Part shown: positions 11,796 through 23,128 of the stretch, in pieces
Layout of the letters: each line of letters opens with the position of its first letter
How positions within the stretch are numbered: position 1 is the first letter of the stretch
NCBI RefSeq assembly: GCF_035046505.1
Contig: NC_089821.1
Span: 311,471,368 to 311,535,367 of the forward strand
Length of the DNA stretch: 64,000 nucleotides
Direction: 5' to 3'
Origin: Tiliqua scincoides
Lineage: Eukaryota > Chordata > Lepidosauria > Squamata > Scincidae
Position numbers and translations under genes: made by a program
The notes under the pieces: generated by a model
The model's input: only the letters and a program-made list of their open reading frames with translations
Told to the model about the DNA's origin: nothing
Databases searched by the model: none

Positions 11796-11941
11796 GGGGC
11801 AGCTTCAGAAGCCCCCCCATTGATGCTGGTCTTGGCACAGACACCGGAGCAGCAGAGCCCACAGCGGCCTCAAACTCCTGAGCTCCAGTGATCCACTAGT
11901 CTCCTCAGGACCTGGGATGACAGGCAGGCACCACCCAGCCT
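11796..11941 (-). pseudogene. SRP RNA (7SL)-like fragment, antisense
   Basis: Read on the minus strand from 11941, the order of short matches follows the 5' half of vertebrate 7SL RNA: GTGCCTGCCTGT then ATCCCAG (7SL GTGCCTGTAGTCCCAG), GTGGATCACTGGAGCTCAGG, GAGTTTGAGGCCGCTGTGGG, GGTGTCTGTGCCAAG (7SL GGTGTCCGCACTAAG) and AGCATCAATG (7SL GGCATCAATA). The 3' half is missing. The 5' end coincides with the 7SL 5' end, as expected for a 3'-truncated pseudogene copy. Some positions (GTTTGAGGC) look more like mammalian Alu, but the GGTGTC...GCATCAAT part is absent from Alu. Known from memory only; an alignment is needed. Confidence 0.5.
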
Positions 11942-11945
11942 AGCT

Positions 11946-12168
11946 GTTTGTTTCCATGCCAACATCCAAATTGAAACTGTAGTTGCAGGTGGCAACTAGG
12001 AGCTGAAGCTACAGTTGACATTATTTGCGATGTGATGTGGAAGCCAGCCATTTGTGTCCCAGGGTGTTTTCATGGCAGTGTCATCTCTGCAGCCTTTACT
12101 GTTAACTGTCTCCAATATTATAACAGGCACAGTTTGCCTCCTCACAAATCTTCACTCTGTTCCAGAAC
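11946..12168. other. Unrecognised interval upstream of SAV1
   Basis: Short AT/GC-balanced sequence with a local near-repeat (GAAACTGTAGTTGCAGG / GAAGCTACAGTTGACA). No family recognised. Confidence 0.3.
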
Positions 12169-12218
12169 CACTATTCAGAGCGTGATACCATAGTCTTCCG
12201 AGACTGAAGGTTGCCAAC
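12169..12218 (+). mobile_element. Tail-only fragment of the APE-type LINE
   Basis: About 50 bases: CAGAACCACTATTCAGAGCG, then ATACCATAGTCTTCCGAGAC and GAAGGTTGCCAAC. The hairpin at 12192-12205 has loop TCCG in place of TTCG. Confidence 0.8.
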
Positions 12219-12483
12219 TGCTGCTTCTGGGTTATGGTCCTCTGAAGAGCCATCAGCCATTGACTCCATCCAGGGCAGGTTGGCTGTTGCAGCTCGTGGT
12301 TGTGATATTTATGTTGAATGTTTATTTTATTTCTTTTTTAAATTTTATTTAAAAACATTGGTACTACACCATTTCCCTTGAAGGCTGAAATGCTGTGTGA
12401 CACTGTGTGTCTCGTTCTTTTTCTGTTTTATTGAAGAAATTACAGCTGGAATATTCTCATGTAACATCAGTGAATTGTGTAAA
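12219..12483. other. Unrecognised interval
   Basis: AT-rich, with T-rich tracts near 12325-12350. No exon seen. Confidence 0.3.
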
Positions 12484-13060
12484 TTAGATGGAAATGGAAA
12501 AGGTGCAAAAGAAAGCAACTAAAATGATTACTGGGCTGGGGCACCTTCCTTATGAGGAAAGGGTACGGCGTTTGGGCCTCTTCAGCCTAGAAAAGAGATG
12601 CCTGAGGGGGGACATGATTGAGACATACAAAATTATGCAGGGGATGGATGGAGAGATGCTCTTTTTCCTATCACACAACACCAGAATCAGGGGACATCCA
12701 CTAAAATTGAGTGTTGGGAGAGTTAGGACAGACAAAAGAAGATATTTCCCAGTGTGTCATTAGTCTGTGTAATGCCTTGCCAAAGGATGTGGTGACGGCA
12801 TCTGGCCTGGATGCCTTTTAAAGGGGATTGGACAAATTTCTGAAGGAAAAATCCATCACAGGTTGCAAGCCATGATGTGTATGTCCAACCTCCTGATTTT
12901 AGAAATGGGTTATGCCATATGCAAGGAAGGGAACCAGGATGCAGGTCTCTTGTAGTCTTGTGTGCTCCCTGGGGCATTTGGTGGGCCACTGTGAGATACA
13001 GGAAGCTGGACTACATGGGCCTACAGCTTGATCCAGCAGGGCTGTTCTTATGTAGATTTT
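12484..13060 (+). mobile_element. CR1 LINE 3' end, 5'-truncated
   Basis: About 90 codons remain open (MEMEKVQKKATKMITGLGHL, LGLFSLEKRCLRGD, LKLSVGRVRTDKRRYF), then the frame is lost before the NSLPQDV region. The 3' UTR follows to GCAGGGCTGTTCTTATG. Confidence 0.9.
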
Positions 13061-13130
13061 ATATGAAAAACAAAACCCAACTCTGCCTCTTCTATGGCTC
13101 TCCACCCTCTCACCAAGTCAGATTGCTTTC

Positions 13131-13162
<32 letters not shown>

Positions 13163-14040
13163 TAAAGAACCCCTGATGCTACTTCCTGTTTGGCACTCCA
13201 CTTCCCTACCCAGAGACAGCTTCCGCCCTTTCATTCTTTAGAAAAACTCAACCATTTCTTAGGTCTTTTCCTGGATTTGCTGAGCCCTGCCTTAGGCTCT
13301 GTACAAATGTGCAGAAACCAACATGGGCATTTGCCAGGGAATAGTTATACATTTAGATGTCAATTCTAGGTGGGTTTCCTTATCCATGAGTTTTTTCCTC
13401 ACAGAATAAGCCAAGCACTTTCTCTGCTTTTTAATCTGTGATTTCCAAATTTTAAAAGTGGGTTTTGAATGTATGATAGGAACACTCATGCAGTTTTTGG
13501 TATCGATGAGTTTTGAGTCGCTGGAGGAGGTGAGATGACACCCTAGATGAACTCCTTTGCCACAGCTCCTTCTCTCCTTGGTTTCAGCTGTCTCTTCCCC
13601 CTTGCTTGTGGCAAGTAGGAGAGGAAGGTGTGAAAGGGAAACTAGCTTGAATTTTGGTGAATCATTTTTCATTGACAAACAGAGGAGGAAAGTGGTAGTC
13701 AAATACTGTATATCCTGTCAGCAGTGACGGAGTTCTTCATTGTCTGAAGAATCCTTTGTGGTGCCTACCAAAAGCCTGGATTGAGGTCAGGTTCTGATTT
13801 GTCTATAGTTCCAGCTGGAGTTAGTACTGATCCATTATTGGGGAACCATCTCTGCTTGGGAGAAGGCAGGGGAGCCTAATTATTTTGGTAAGAAGGCATC
13901 CTGGAGAGAACACTGTTTTCTTCATCAAAGAACAGAACTTAATGTGGAAAAATTTCCCTTACAGTTGGACCATTCAATTGTATAATAGACCAGTGGTTGC
14001 CATGCCAACTATTAAACAGATTTTCGAAACTGAAATGGGG
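13061..14040. other. Intergenic sequence with (CT)n microsatellite
   Basis: A (CT)n/T-rich tract at about 13132-13163. The open frame at 13292-13702 (minus) has no recognisable domain. Nothing else identified. Confidence 0.45.
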
Positions 14041-14183
14041 CATAAGAACATAAGAACCACCCCACTGGATCAGGCCATAGGCCCATCTAGTCCAGCTTCC
14101 TGTATCTCACAGCGGCCCACCAAATGCCCCAGGGAGCACACCTGATAACAAGAGACCTCATCCTGGTGTCCTCCCCTGCATAT
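14041..14183 (-). mobile_element. 3' terminal part of a near full-length CR1, split by an insertion
   Basis: Antisense CR1 3' UTR: CATAAGAACATAAGAACCAC (two terminal octamers), then CCCATCTAGTCCAGCTTCCT through CCTCCCCTGCAT. The following CR1 sequence (CATTCTGACATAGCCC) is not here but at about 18444, so about 4.26 kb has been inserted at this point. Confidence 0.85.
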
Positions 14184-14352
14184 TACCCTCCCTTACCCCT
14201 GCTAATTGGGTAAGAGGCACTTTTTCAAGTGGGTGCTCCTTTTTTTAGCAGGGGGAGAGTAACTAGCCCACCTCACCCCAGCACTGTCTGTTCTAGTGGT
14301 TGTCTGCTGGTATTCATTTGCATCTTTTTAGATTGTGAGCCCTTTTGGGACA
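14184..14352 (+). repeat. L2-tail type repeat, sense orientation, truncated
   Basis: Contains CCCCTGCTAATTGGGTAAGA, GGCACTTTTTCAAGTGGGTG, TAGCAGGGGGAGAGTAACTA and GATTGTGAGCCCTTTTGGGA. It is the reverse complement of the 28432-28687 copy, but stops at GACAGGGAGA where the APE-type LINE begins, so its 3' third is missing. Confidence 0.75.
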
Positions 14353-17300
14353 GGGAGACCGGGTAGATGGGACTCGTCAGCCTAGGAAGGCAGCTCATCT
14401 AAGAGAAGGAAACTCTGACCACAAACCTCCACTGCCTTGTGGCTACATCCAGTTGTGGAAAAGGCTTCAGGAGTCAACCTCGAGGCAAAATCAGGAGCCG
14501 GAGTCCCTGACGCAGTTCATGGCTGAACACAGTCACGTTCTGGCAACTCCTGCGACGCCGCTGGAACCAACCGTATTGGCTTCTGCCTTTCCATTGGACC
14601 ATTCCAGCGACGTGGAGAGGGGGGATTTGCTGCATGGGTAACAGCCTATCCTCCATACCTTCTTTACCCAGGCTTCGCGCACTGGAGAGGACACTCCAAC
14701 TTCGCCATACGGCGTCGGCACAACACGGGAAGCAGCAGTTTACCGGTTATAAGTCTTTGCTCAATTGGCGTAGAGCATGACGCCAGGGGCTGCTTCTGAC
14801 GGTGGGAGAGATCATTGCATCTCATTGGGCAGCTACCGCCCGCCTTAAGCTGGGCAGTCCCCAGCCAGTAAGGTGTTGCCTCGCCACGGTCCGTTAACCT
14901 CATGGGGTGCGTGGGGTTTAGGGTGAAAACCGACAAGCGGATCGACAACTCTGCACCATGCAACAGAAAACAGAAAACTACTGCCCTAAAGCTGGGCACC
15001 TGGAACGTTAGGACAATGACACCTGGCTTCTCTGATGACCTGCAAGAAATAGACGACGCACGCAAAACAGCTGTCATCGACATGGAGCTGAGCAGACTGC
15101 AGATGGACATCGTCGCCCTTCAAGAGACTAGGCTGCCAGATTCCGGATCTGTCAAGGAGAGAAATTTCTCATTTTTCTGGCAGGGAAAACCACCAAACGA
15201 AACCAGGGAACATGGCGTTGGCTTTGCGGTCAGAAATACCCTGCTGAAATCCATCATCCCACCTACTGTGGGAAGTGAAAGAATTTTGTCCCTGCAGCTC
15301 CAGTCATCAGCAGGACCTGTCACTCTCATCAGTGCTTATGCACCGACTCTGTCGTCTCCAGCAGAAGCCAAAGACAAATTCTATGATGACCTGGCCACCA
15401 CTGTCAAGAAAATCCCTGTAAAAGAGCCATTGTTCATCCTCAGCGATTTCAATGCTAGAGTTGGTGCTGATAACAGTTCATGGCCCATTTGCTTAGGTCA
15501 GTTCGGCACTGGGAGGATGAACGAAAATGGCCAATGCCTGCTAGAGTTTTGCTGTCATCACGGTCTCTGTGTTAGCAACACGTTCTTCAACACAAAGCCC
15601 CAACATAGAGTCTCTTGGAGGCATCCAAGATCAAAGCACTGGCACCAGCTCGACCTGATCCTCACCAGACGCTCCAGCCTTCCCAGCATCAAGATCACAC
15701 GCAGTTATCATGGTGCTGCCTGCGACACTGACCACTCCCTGGTGTGCAGCAGAGTGAAACTGCAAACAAAGCGACTGTATCACACGAAAAAGGAAGGAAG
15801 ACCTTGCATTGATACCAGCAAGTCCCGGGATCAGAGAAAAGTGGAGGAATTTGCACAAGCGCTTGAGGAATCTCTTCCAGGCCCGGCCGACGCAAACGCA
15901 TCCAACAGATGGGAACATTTCAAGAATACCGTTTAGTTGGCAACCTTCAGTCTCGAAAGACTATGGTATCGCGATCTGAAAGGTGGTTCTGGAACAGCGT
16001 CTAGTGTGGCTGAAAAGGCCGATTCGGGAGTGACAATCCCTTCCACACTGGGAGCAAGTGCAGTCTGTCCCTGGCCTGTCTCCCTGGCTATGGGCCTTCC
16101 TTCTTTGCCTCAGACTGTTGGCCAAGTGTCTCTTCAAACTGCGAAAGGCCAAGAATACCGTTTACAACACCGCCTTGTCCATATTCGGCAAGAAGACCAA
16201 CAAGGCGGCAGACTGGTTTGAAGCCCACTCTGAGGAGTTGACACCAGTCATTGAGGAAAAGAGGAGAGCTCAAGCAGCATACAAGGCCTGTCCCAGTGAG
16301 CGCAACCTGCAGGTCCTCCGAACTGCTCGCAGCAAAGTCCAACAGACTACCAGGAGATGTGCTAACGACTACTGGCACCAGCTCTGTTCCGAGATACAGA
16401 TAGCAGCTGACACGGGCAACATCAAGGGGATGTATGACGGTATCAAGCAGGCCCTAGGTCCAACACAGAGGAAAATTGCTCCTCTGAAGTCTGCCACAGG
16501 CAAGGTCATCCAGGATTGGGCGCAGCAGATGGAACGCTGGGTGCAGCACTACTCTGAGCTATATTCCAGAGAAAATGTAGTCACCGAAGAAGCACTGAAC
16601 AACACTGAGTGCCTGCCTGTGCTGGAAGAGCTTGACAGTGAACCAACCCTAGCAGAACTTCACGTGGCCCTGGACTCCCTTGCCTTTGGCAAGGCACCTG
16701 GAAAAGACAGCATCCCTGCTGAAGTCCTAAAATGCTGCAAAGAGATCATCGTCACTGAGCTGCATGAAATCCTCTGTCTCTGCTGGAGAGAAGGTGGAGT
16801 ACCTCAAGACATGAGGGATGCAAACATCATCACGCTGTACAAGAACAAAGGTGACAGGGGTGACTGCAACAACTACCGCGGCATCTCTCTCCTTAGCGTT
16901 GTAGGAAAGCTGTTTGCCCGAGTTGCACTAAAGAGGCTCCAGGTACTTGCAGAGAGCGTCTATCCAGAATCGCAGTGTGGATTCCGAGCCAACAGGTCCA
17001 CCACTGATATGGTATTCTCCCTTAGACAACTGCAGGAGAAATGCAGGGAACAATGACAGCCACTCTTTATAGCCTTCATAGATCTCACAAAGGCTTTCAA
17101 CCTGGTCAGCAGAGACGGCCTCTTCAAGATTCTCCCCAAGATCGGATGTCCACCCAGGCTCCTCAGCATCATCAGATCTTTCCACAAGGACATGAAGGGC
17201 ACTGTTGTCTTTGATGGCTCCACATCAGACCCTTTTGACATCCGAAGCGGAGTGAAGCAGGGCTGTGTTCTTGCGCCAACCTTGTTTGGGATTTTCTTCA

Positions 17301-18441
17301 CTGTCCTGCTGAAGCAGGCCTTTGGAACTGCAACAGAAGGCATCTATCTCCGGACCAGATCAGACGGAAAGCTCTTCAACCTCTCCAGACTGAGAGCAAA
17401 ATCAAAAGTCCAGCTGAAATGTCTGCGTGACTTCCTCTTTGCTGACGATGCAGCTGTCACTACTCACTCTGCCAAAGATCTCCAGCAGCTCATGGATCGT
17501 TTTAGCAAGGCCTGCCAAGATTTTGGACTGAAAATCAGCCTGAAGAAAACACAGGTCATGGTTCAGGACGTGGGCTCACCTCCCTGCATTACAATCTCTG
17601 AGCATGAACTGGAGGTTGTCCATGACTTTGTGTACCTTGGCTCAACGATCTCCGACACTCTTTCTCTCGATACCGAGCTAAACAAGCGCATCGGTAAAGC
17701 AGCTACCACGTTTTCCAGACTCACAAAGAGAGTCTGGCCCAACAAGAAGCTGACGGAACATACCAAGATCCAGGTCTACAGAGCTTGCGTCCTGAGTACA
17801 CTTCTGTACTGCAGCGAGTCATGGACTCTTCGCTCACAACAGGAGAGGAAACTGAGCGCTTTCCACATGCGCTGCCTCCGACGCATCCTCGGCATCACCT
17901 GGCAGGACAAAGTTCCAAACAACACAGTCCTGGAACATGCTGGAATCCCTAGCATGTATTCACTGCTGAAACAGAGACGCCTGCGTTGGCTCGGTCATGT
18001 TGTGAGAATGGATGATGGCCGGATCCCAAAGGATCTCCTCTATGGAGAACTCGTGCAAGGAAAGCGCCCTACAGGTAGACCACAGCTGCGATACAAGGAC
18101 ATCTGCAAGAGGGATCTGAAGGCCTTAGGGATGGACCTCAACAAGTGGGAAACCCTGGCCTCTGAGCGGCCCGCTTGGAGGCAGGCTGTGCAGCATGGCC
18201 TTTCCCAGTTTGAAGAGACACTTTGCCAACAGTCTGAGGCAAAGAAGGAAGGCCCATAGCCAGGGAGACAGGGCAGGTACAGACTGCACTTGCTCCCGGT
18301 GTGGAAGGGATTGTCACTCCCGGATTGGCCTTTTCAGCCACACTAGACGCTGTGCCAGAACCACCTTTCAGAGCGCGATACCATAGTCTTTCGAGACTGA
18401 AGGTTGCCAATACAATAATAATAATAATAATAATAATAATA
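14353..18441 (+). mobile_element. APE-type LINE, near full length, inserted in CR1
   Basis: A 5' UTR of about 550 bases precedes an ATG at 14902. The endonuclease domain shows LKLGTWNVRTM, VALQETRLPD, LISAYAP, FILSDFNARVG and CDTDHSLVCS. After a 214-bp nested insert the frame resumes (TVYNTALSIFGKK). The RT domain shows GKAPGKDSIPAEVLK, NNYRGISLLSVVGKL, CGFRANRSTTDM, IDLTKAF, SGVKQGCVLAPTLF and FADDAAV. A single TGA at 17054 breaks the RT; the frame reads on unchanged after it. The C-terminal finger (CTCSRCGRDCHSRIGLFSH) is out of frame because one 8-base GAGGCAAA unit present in the 6.1 and 63.7 kb copies is missing near 18240. The 3' end has the TTCG-loop hairpin (18385-18398), then GTTGCCAATACA and a (TAA)n tail. 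APE-class single-strand; I do not assign a named clade. Confidence 0.9.
15936..16149 (-). mobile_element. 214-bp antisense copy of the same LINE's 3' end, with 15-bp target duplication
   Basis: The insert is the reverse complement of the last roughly 214 bases of the APE-type LINE (from GCCTTTCGCAGTTTGAAGAG to GAAGGTTGCCAAC). It is flanked by CAAGAATACCGTTTA at 15921-15935 and again at 16150-16164, a perfect 15-bp target-site duplication. It splits the endonuclease/RT frame of the host copy, so the host LINE was already in place. Confidence 0.95.
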
Positions 18442-21420
18442 TGACATTCTGACATAGCCCAATTCTAAAATCAGGAGGTTGCACATACACATCATGGCTT
18501 GTAACCCATAATGGACTTTTCCTCCAGAAACTTGTCCAATCCCCTTTTAAAGGCATCCAGGCCAGATGCTGTCACCACATCATATGGCAAGGAGTTCCAC
18601 AGACCGACCACACGCTGAGTAAAGAAATATTTTCTTTTGTCTGTCCTAACTCTCCCAACACTCAATTTTAGTGGATGTCCCCTGGTTCTGGTGTTATGTG
18701 AGAGTGTAAAGAGCATCTCTCTATCCTTCCCATGCATAATTTTGTATGTCTCAATCATGTCCCCCCTCAGGCGTCTCTTTTCTAGACTGAAGAGGCCCAA
18801 ACGCCGTAGCCTTTCCTTATAAGGAAAGTGCCCCAGCCCAGTAATCATCTTAGTTGCTCTCTTTTGCACCTTTTCCATTTCCACTATGTCCTTTATGAGA
18901 TGTGGCAAGCAGAACTGGACACAATACTCCAGGTGTGGCCTTACCATCGATTTGTACAACGGCATTATAATATTAGCCGTTTTGTTCTCAATACCTTTTC
19001 TACTGATCCCAAGCATAGAATTGGCCTTCTTCACTGCTTCCGCACATTGGGTCGACACTTTCATCGACTTGTGCACCCCCCCCCCAAGATCTCTCTCCGG
19101 ATCTGTGATAGACAGCTCAGGACCCATTAGCCTATGTGTGAAGTTTTGATTTTTTGCCCCAATGTGCATGACTTTACACTTACTTACAGTGAAACGCATC
19201 TGCCATTTTGCTGCCCATTCTGCCAGTTTGAAGAGATCCTTCTGGAGCTCCTGACAATCACTTCTGGTCTTCACCACTCGGAAAAGTTTGGTGTCCTCTG
19301 CAAACTTAGCCACCTCACTGCTCAACCGTCTCCAGGTCATTTATGAAGAGGTTGAAAAGCACCTGTCCCAGGACAGATCCTTGAGACACACCACTTTTCA
19401 CCTCTCTCCATTGTGAAAATTGCCCATTGACACCCACTCTCTGTTTCCTGGTCTTCAACCAGGTCTCAATCCAGGAGAGGACCTGCCCTCTAATTCCCAG
19501 ACTGTGGAGTTTCCTTAGCAGCTTTTGGTGAGGGACCGTGTCGAACGCCCTCTGAAAGTCCAAATATATAATGTCCACGGGTTCTCCCACATCCACATGC
19601 CTGATGACCTTTTCAAAGAATTCTAAAAGTTTCGTGAGGCAAGACTTACCCTTACAGAAACCATGCTGATTCTCCCTCAGCAAGGCTTATTCATCTATGT
19701 GTTTTGAGATTCTATCTTTGATGAGGCATTCCACCATCTTACCCAGTATAGATGTTAGGCTGACCGGCCTATAGTTACCCGGGACCCCCCTCTTTCCCTT
19801 TTTAAAGATAGGCATGACATTTGCTATCCTCCAATCCTCTGGCACCATGGCCATTTTGAGGGACAAGTTGCATATTTTAGTCAAGAGATAAGCAACTTCA
19901 TTCTTTAATTCCTTAATAACTCTTGGGTGGAGGCCATCAGGGCCCGGTGACTTATTGATCTTTTATTTATCAATGACGTCTGAAACATCTTCTCTTTTAA
20001 CCTCTATCTGACAATTCCTTGGTCAGGAGGGGCCGTTCGGGCAGCGGTATCTGCCTGAGGTCTTCTGCCATGAAGACAGATGCAAAGAACTCATTTAATT
20101 TCTCTGCCATCTCCAAGTCTCCTTTTATCTCCCCTTTTGCTCCCTCACCATCCAGAGGGCCAACCGCTTCCCTGGTTTCCTGCTTCTAACATATTTGAAG
20201 AAGCTTTTATTATTCCCCTTAATGCTGCAGGCCATGCGTTCCTCATAGTCTCTCTTGGCCTCCCGTATCACTTTCTTACATTTCTTTTGCCACTTTTTAT
20301 GTTCCTTTATATTCTCCTCATTCGGTCAAGACTTCCATTTATGGAAGGAAGCTTCCTTGCCCTTTACAGCCTCTCTAACTTGGGTAGTTAGCCATGTGGG
20401 CACCCTCCTGGACTTAGTGGAGCCGTTCTTCCTATGCGCTATACACTTCTGTTGGGCCTCTATTACTGTTGTTTTAAGCAGCCTCTATGCACTCTGGAGA
20501 GATTAGACTCTTTTTGTCTTTCTTTTCATTCTCCTTCTAATCAGCCTTCTCATTTGAGGGAAGTCTGCTCGTCGGACGTCAAGGGTTTTTGTCAGAGATT
20601 TGCCCGGTATTCTTCCCCCTACATGCATGTCGAAACGAATCGCAGCATGATCACGGTTCCCCAATGGCTCAGTAACATTGGCATCTCTAACCAGGTCCTG
20701 AGTACTGCACAATATTAAATACAGAGTCACCTGTCCACAGTGGGCTCCATGACTAGCTGCTCTAAGGCATAGTCATTTAGCATGTCAAGGAATCTGGTCT
20801 CCTGTCCGTGACTGGAACACAAATTGACCCAGCCTATATGAGGATAATTGAAGTCCCCCAAGATTACAACCCTGTCCCTCCTTGTCAGCTCCCTGATTTG
20901 TTTCCTCATTTCAAGGTCCCCTTCAGGTTTCTGGTCTGGAGGACGATAGTACGACCCCAGTATTACATCGCTCCTCAGGCCTGGTAATTTAACCCACAGA
21001 GATTCTATAGTGGACCCACCTTCAATCTCTACTTTGCTGGATTCTATCCCTTCCTTAACATAAATGGCCACCCCACCTCCAACATGCCCCTCCCTGTCCC
21101 TCCTGTAGCATTTATAGCCCGGGATTGCGCTATCCCACTGATTTTCCGCATTCCACCAGGTTTCCGTTATGCCTACTATATCAATGTTTTACCTGGTCAC
21201 AAGACATTCCAATTCTCCAATCTTTGCTCGGAGACTTCGGGCATTTGCATAAAAGCATTTGTACATGTAATGCCCCAGGATGGGCTGCTTATTAGCTCCT
21301 TTATCCCTGCATTCTCTCATTGTGCCAAACCATCTATCACATGCCATCACACTACCATTCCCAATTTCTTCTCCTACTCTGCCTTTACCTTGTTGTTCTC
21401 TAACCTCCCCTAAAACTTAG
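18442..21420 (-). mobile_element. Near full-length CR1 LINE (endonuclease to 3' UTR), main part
   Basis: Read on the minus strand from about 21420: endonuclease blocks NARSLRAKIGELE, ITETWW, GVAIYVKEG, LGSYYRPPDQ and VVILGDFNYPHIGW. RT blocks are [69 protein letters not shown] and [20 protein letters not shown]. The RT tail carries ERDLGGGVHKSMK, RPHLEYCVQFCLP and VVGLWNSLP. Several frame breaks separate these blocks, so it is a dead copy. Its 3' terminus is at 14041-14183, beyond the inserted LINE. Confidence 0.9.
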
Positions 21421-21554
21421 GCGCAATACTAAAAATAATTTTCCAGCCACTAACACACTGGTTACTGGGGAGAACATTATACATTTTGGTCTTAATAGTT
21501 TGTCCAATGAGATATTCTAGGTGATTTTATTTATGTTAAATGTTTGGACTAGAG

Positions 21555-21895
21555 CAGTGGTTCTCAAACCTTTTAGCCCTGGACCCAGTTTTTAAAATGA
21601 CAGTCTGTCCAGGACCCACTGGAAGTGATGTCATTAACCTGGAAGTGATGTCATGGTTGGAAGTAATCTGAGACTGCAATCCTATCCACACTTACCCAGG
21701 AGTAAGCCATCTTGGCTATCATTGTATCATATACATTGTAGCCTGTGAAAAGTACAGATCTCCCCAAATGCAGTCATACAGTGTTGGCATCAAGTCTAAT
21801 ATACTAAAAATAAAATATTGAAATGAATGGGGACCCACCTGAAATTGGCTGGGGACCCACCTAGTGGGTCCTAACCCACAGTTTGAGAAACACTG
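21555..21895. mobile_element. hAT-like MITE with 8-bp target duplication
   Basis: Ends CAGTGGTTCTCAAAC and GTTTGAGAAACACTG, near-perfect inverted repeats. It is flanked on both sides by GACTAGAG (21547-21554 and 21896-21903), the 8-bp duplication expected of hAT. The interior has no transposase coding. Confidence 0.95.
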
Positions 21896-21903
21896 GACTA
21901 GAG

Positions 21904-22879
21904 TATCTCAGGGTATGGCTTCTCCTTCATAACATCTTATAAATCAAAAATATATAACTGCATTATGTTTTGAAGTACCTTTTCTTCCCTGACGCCATCT
22001 CAAGGTTTTGTAAATGGTTCACTTTGCCTGCTCAAATTGCTGTGACCTGGTGTATGGGAACTAACATGGACATGCTGGATTTTTCTTTGCCCAGTTCATG
22101 ATTTGGCAAGGCATGGTCTTTTCACTTGTCTCTAATTAAAATGGTCCCACACTTCTGGAAGAAGACTCCCTTTTGTGAATCCTGACTCCACTTGTGAAAA
22201 GATTAAAATGAAAAGATTCCAGCCCTGACTCGTAGCTGCAGGGTTTGAAATGGGGGAGTGTTCTCCAAACACGTCCTGCAAGATCACAGAGGTATTTGGC
22301 TCCTCCACCTCCACGCTATGGCTTTCGCCAGATCAGGAGATGCGCTGCCCTCAGAAGAGCACACAGGCACATACACCCCAATGCAGACTGTGCATGCCCA
22401 GGGACTTGTTTTCTTCCCCAAGTACAAAAAATTCACAGAAAATTGATACATGTATATTGTGCGATTACAGTCTAACTCATCTGATGTTTATAAAATGAGG
22501 CATAGTGTGGAGAAAATGGATGTTTCCTGTAATATTGGTGTGTGTAGTTAAGATTCAGGACAGGCAGAAGGAAGCCTGTCTTCATGCAACACAATTTATG
22601 GAATCTGCTGCCACAAAATCCAGTGATAAAACCAGGTGAGCGGGTGTAAATGGAATCAACAAATTCCTAAAAGGTAACATAAGCCAACATACATTTTTAC
22701 TGTCTTAAAAGTCAGACCTAGGAATAGGTCTATTTGGCATGCCAATTCAAAAAATGGCATCAGTTTTGCCCTACCATGTCTAGTTTTGGAGTTATGGAAC
22801 AGTGAATCGTTCAAGCATCTTCCTCATGAAGAAGTCTATGCCTTGGCTTCCACATGAGGAAGCTGCTTGAACCATTCAC
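21904..22879. other. Intergenic, nothing recognised
   Basis: No exon, RNA gene or repeat family identified. Confidence 0.4.
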
Positions 22880-23128
22880 ATAAGAACAGCCCCACGGGAT
22901 CAAGCCATAGGTCCATCTAGTCCAGCTTCCTGTATCTCACAGCGGCCCCACCAAATGCCTCAGGGAGCACACCAGATAACAAGAGACCTGCATCCTGGTA
23001 CCCTCCCTTGCATCTGGCATTCTGACATAGCCCATTTCTAAAAATCAGGAGGTTGCACATACACATCATGGCTTGTAACCCATAATGGATTTTTCCTCCA
23101 GAAACTTGTCCAATCCCCTTTTAGAAGC
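22880..23128 (-). mobile_element. CR1 3' UTR fragment
   Basis: Antisense CR1 from ACATAAGAACAGCCCCACGG through CAGGAGGTTGCACATACACA to ACTTGTCCAATCCCCTTTTA. Non-coding part only. Confidence 0.9.

Noticed and set aside
10661-11881. 406-codon open frame, plus strand, over the SAV1 promoter
   Set aside because: Low-complexity, P/S/R-rich, spans CR1 pieces, a 54-bp repeat and SAV1 exon 1 in antisense; long only because the region is GC-rich.
13292-13702. 136-codon open frame on the minus strand
   Set aside because: No recognisable domain, no splice context, AT-rich composition.
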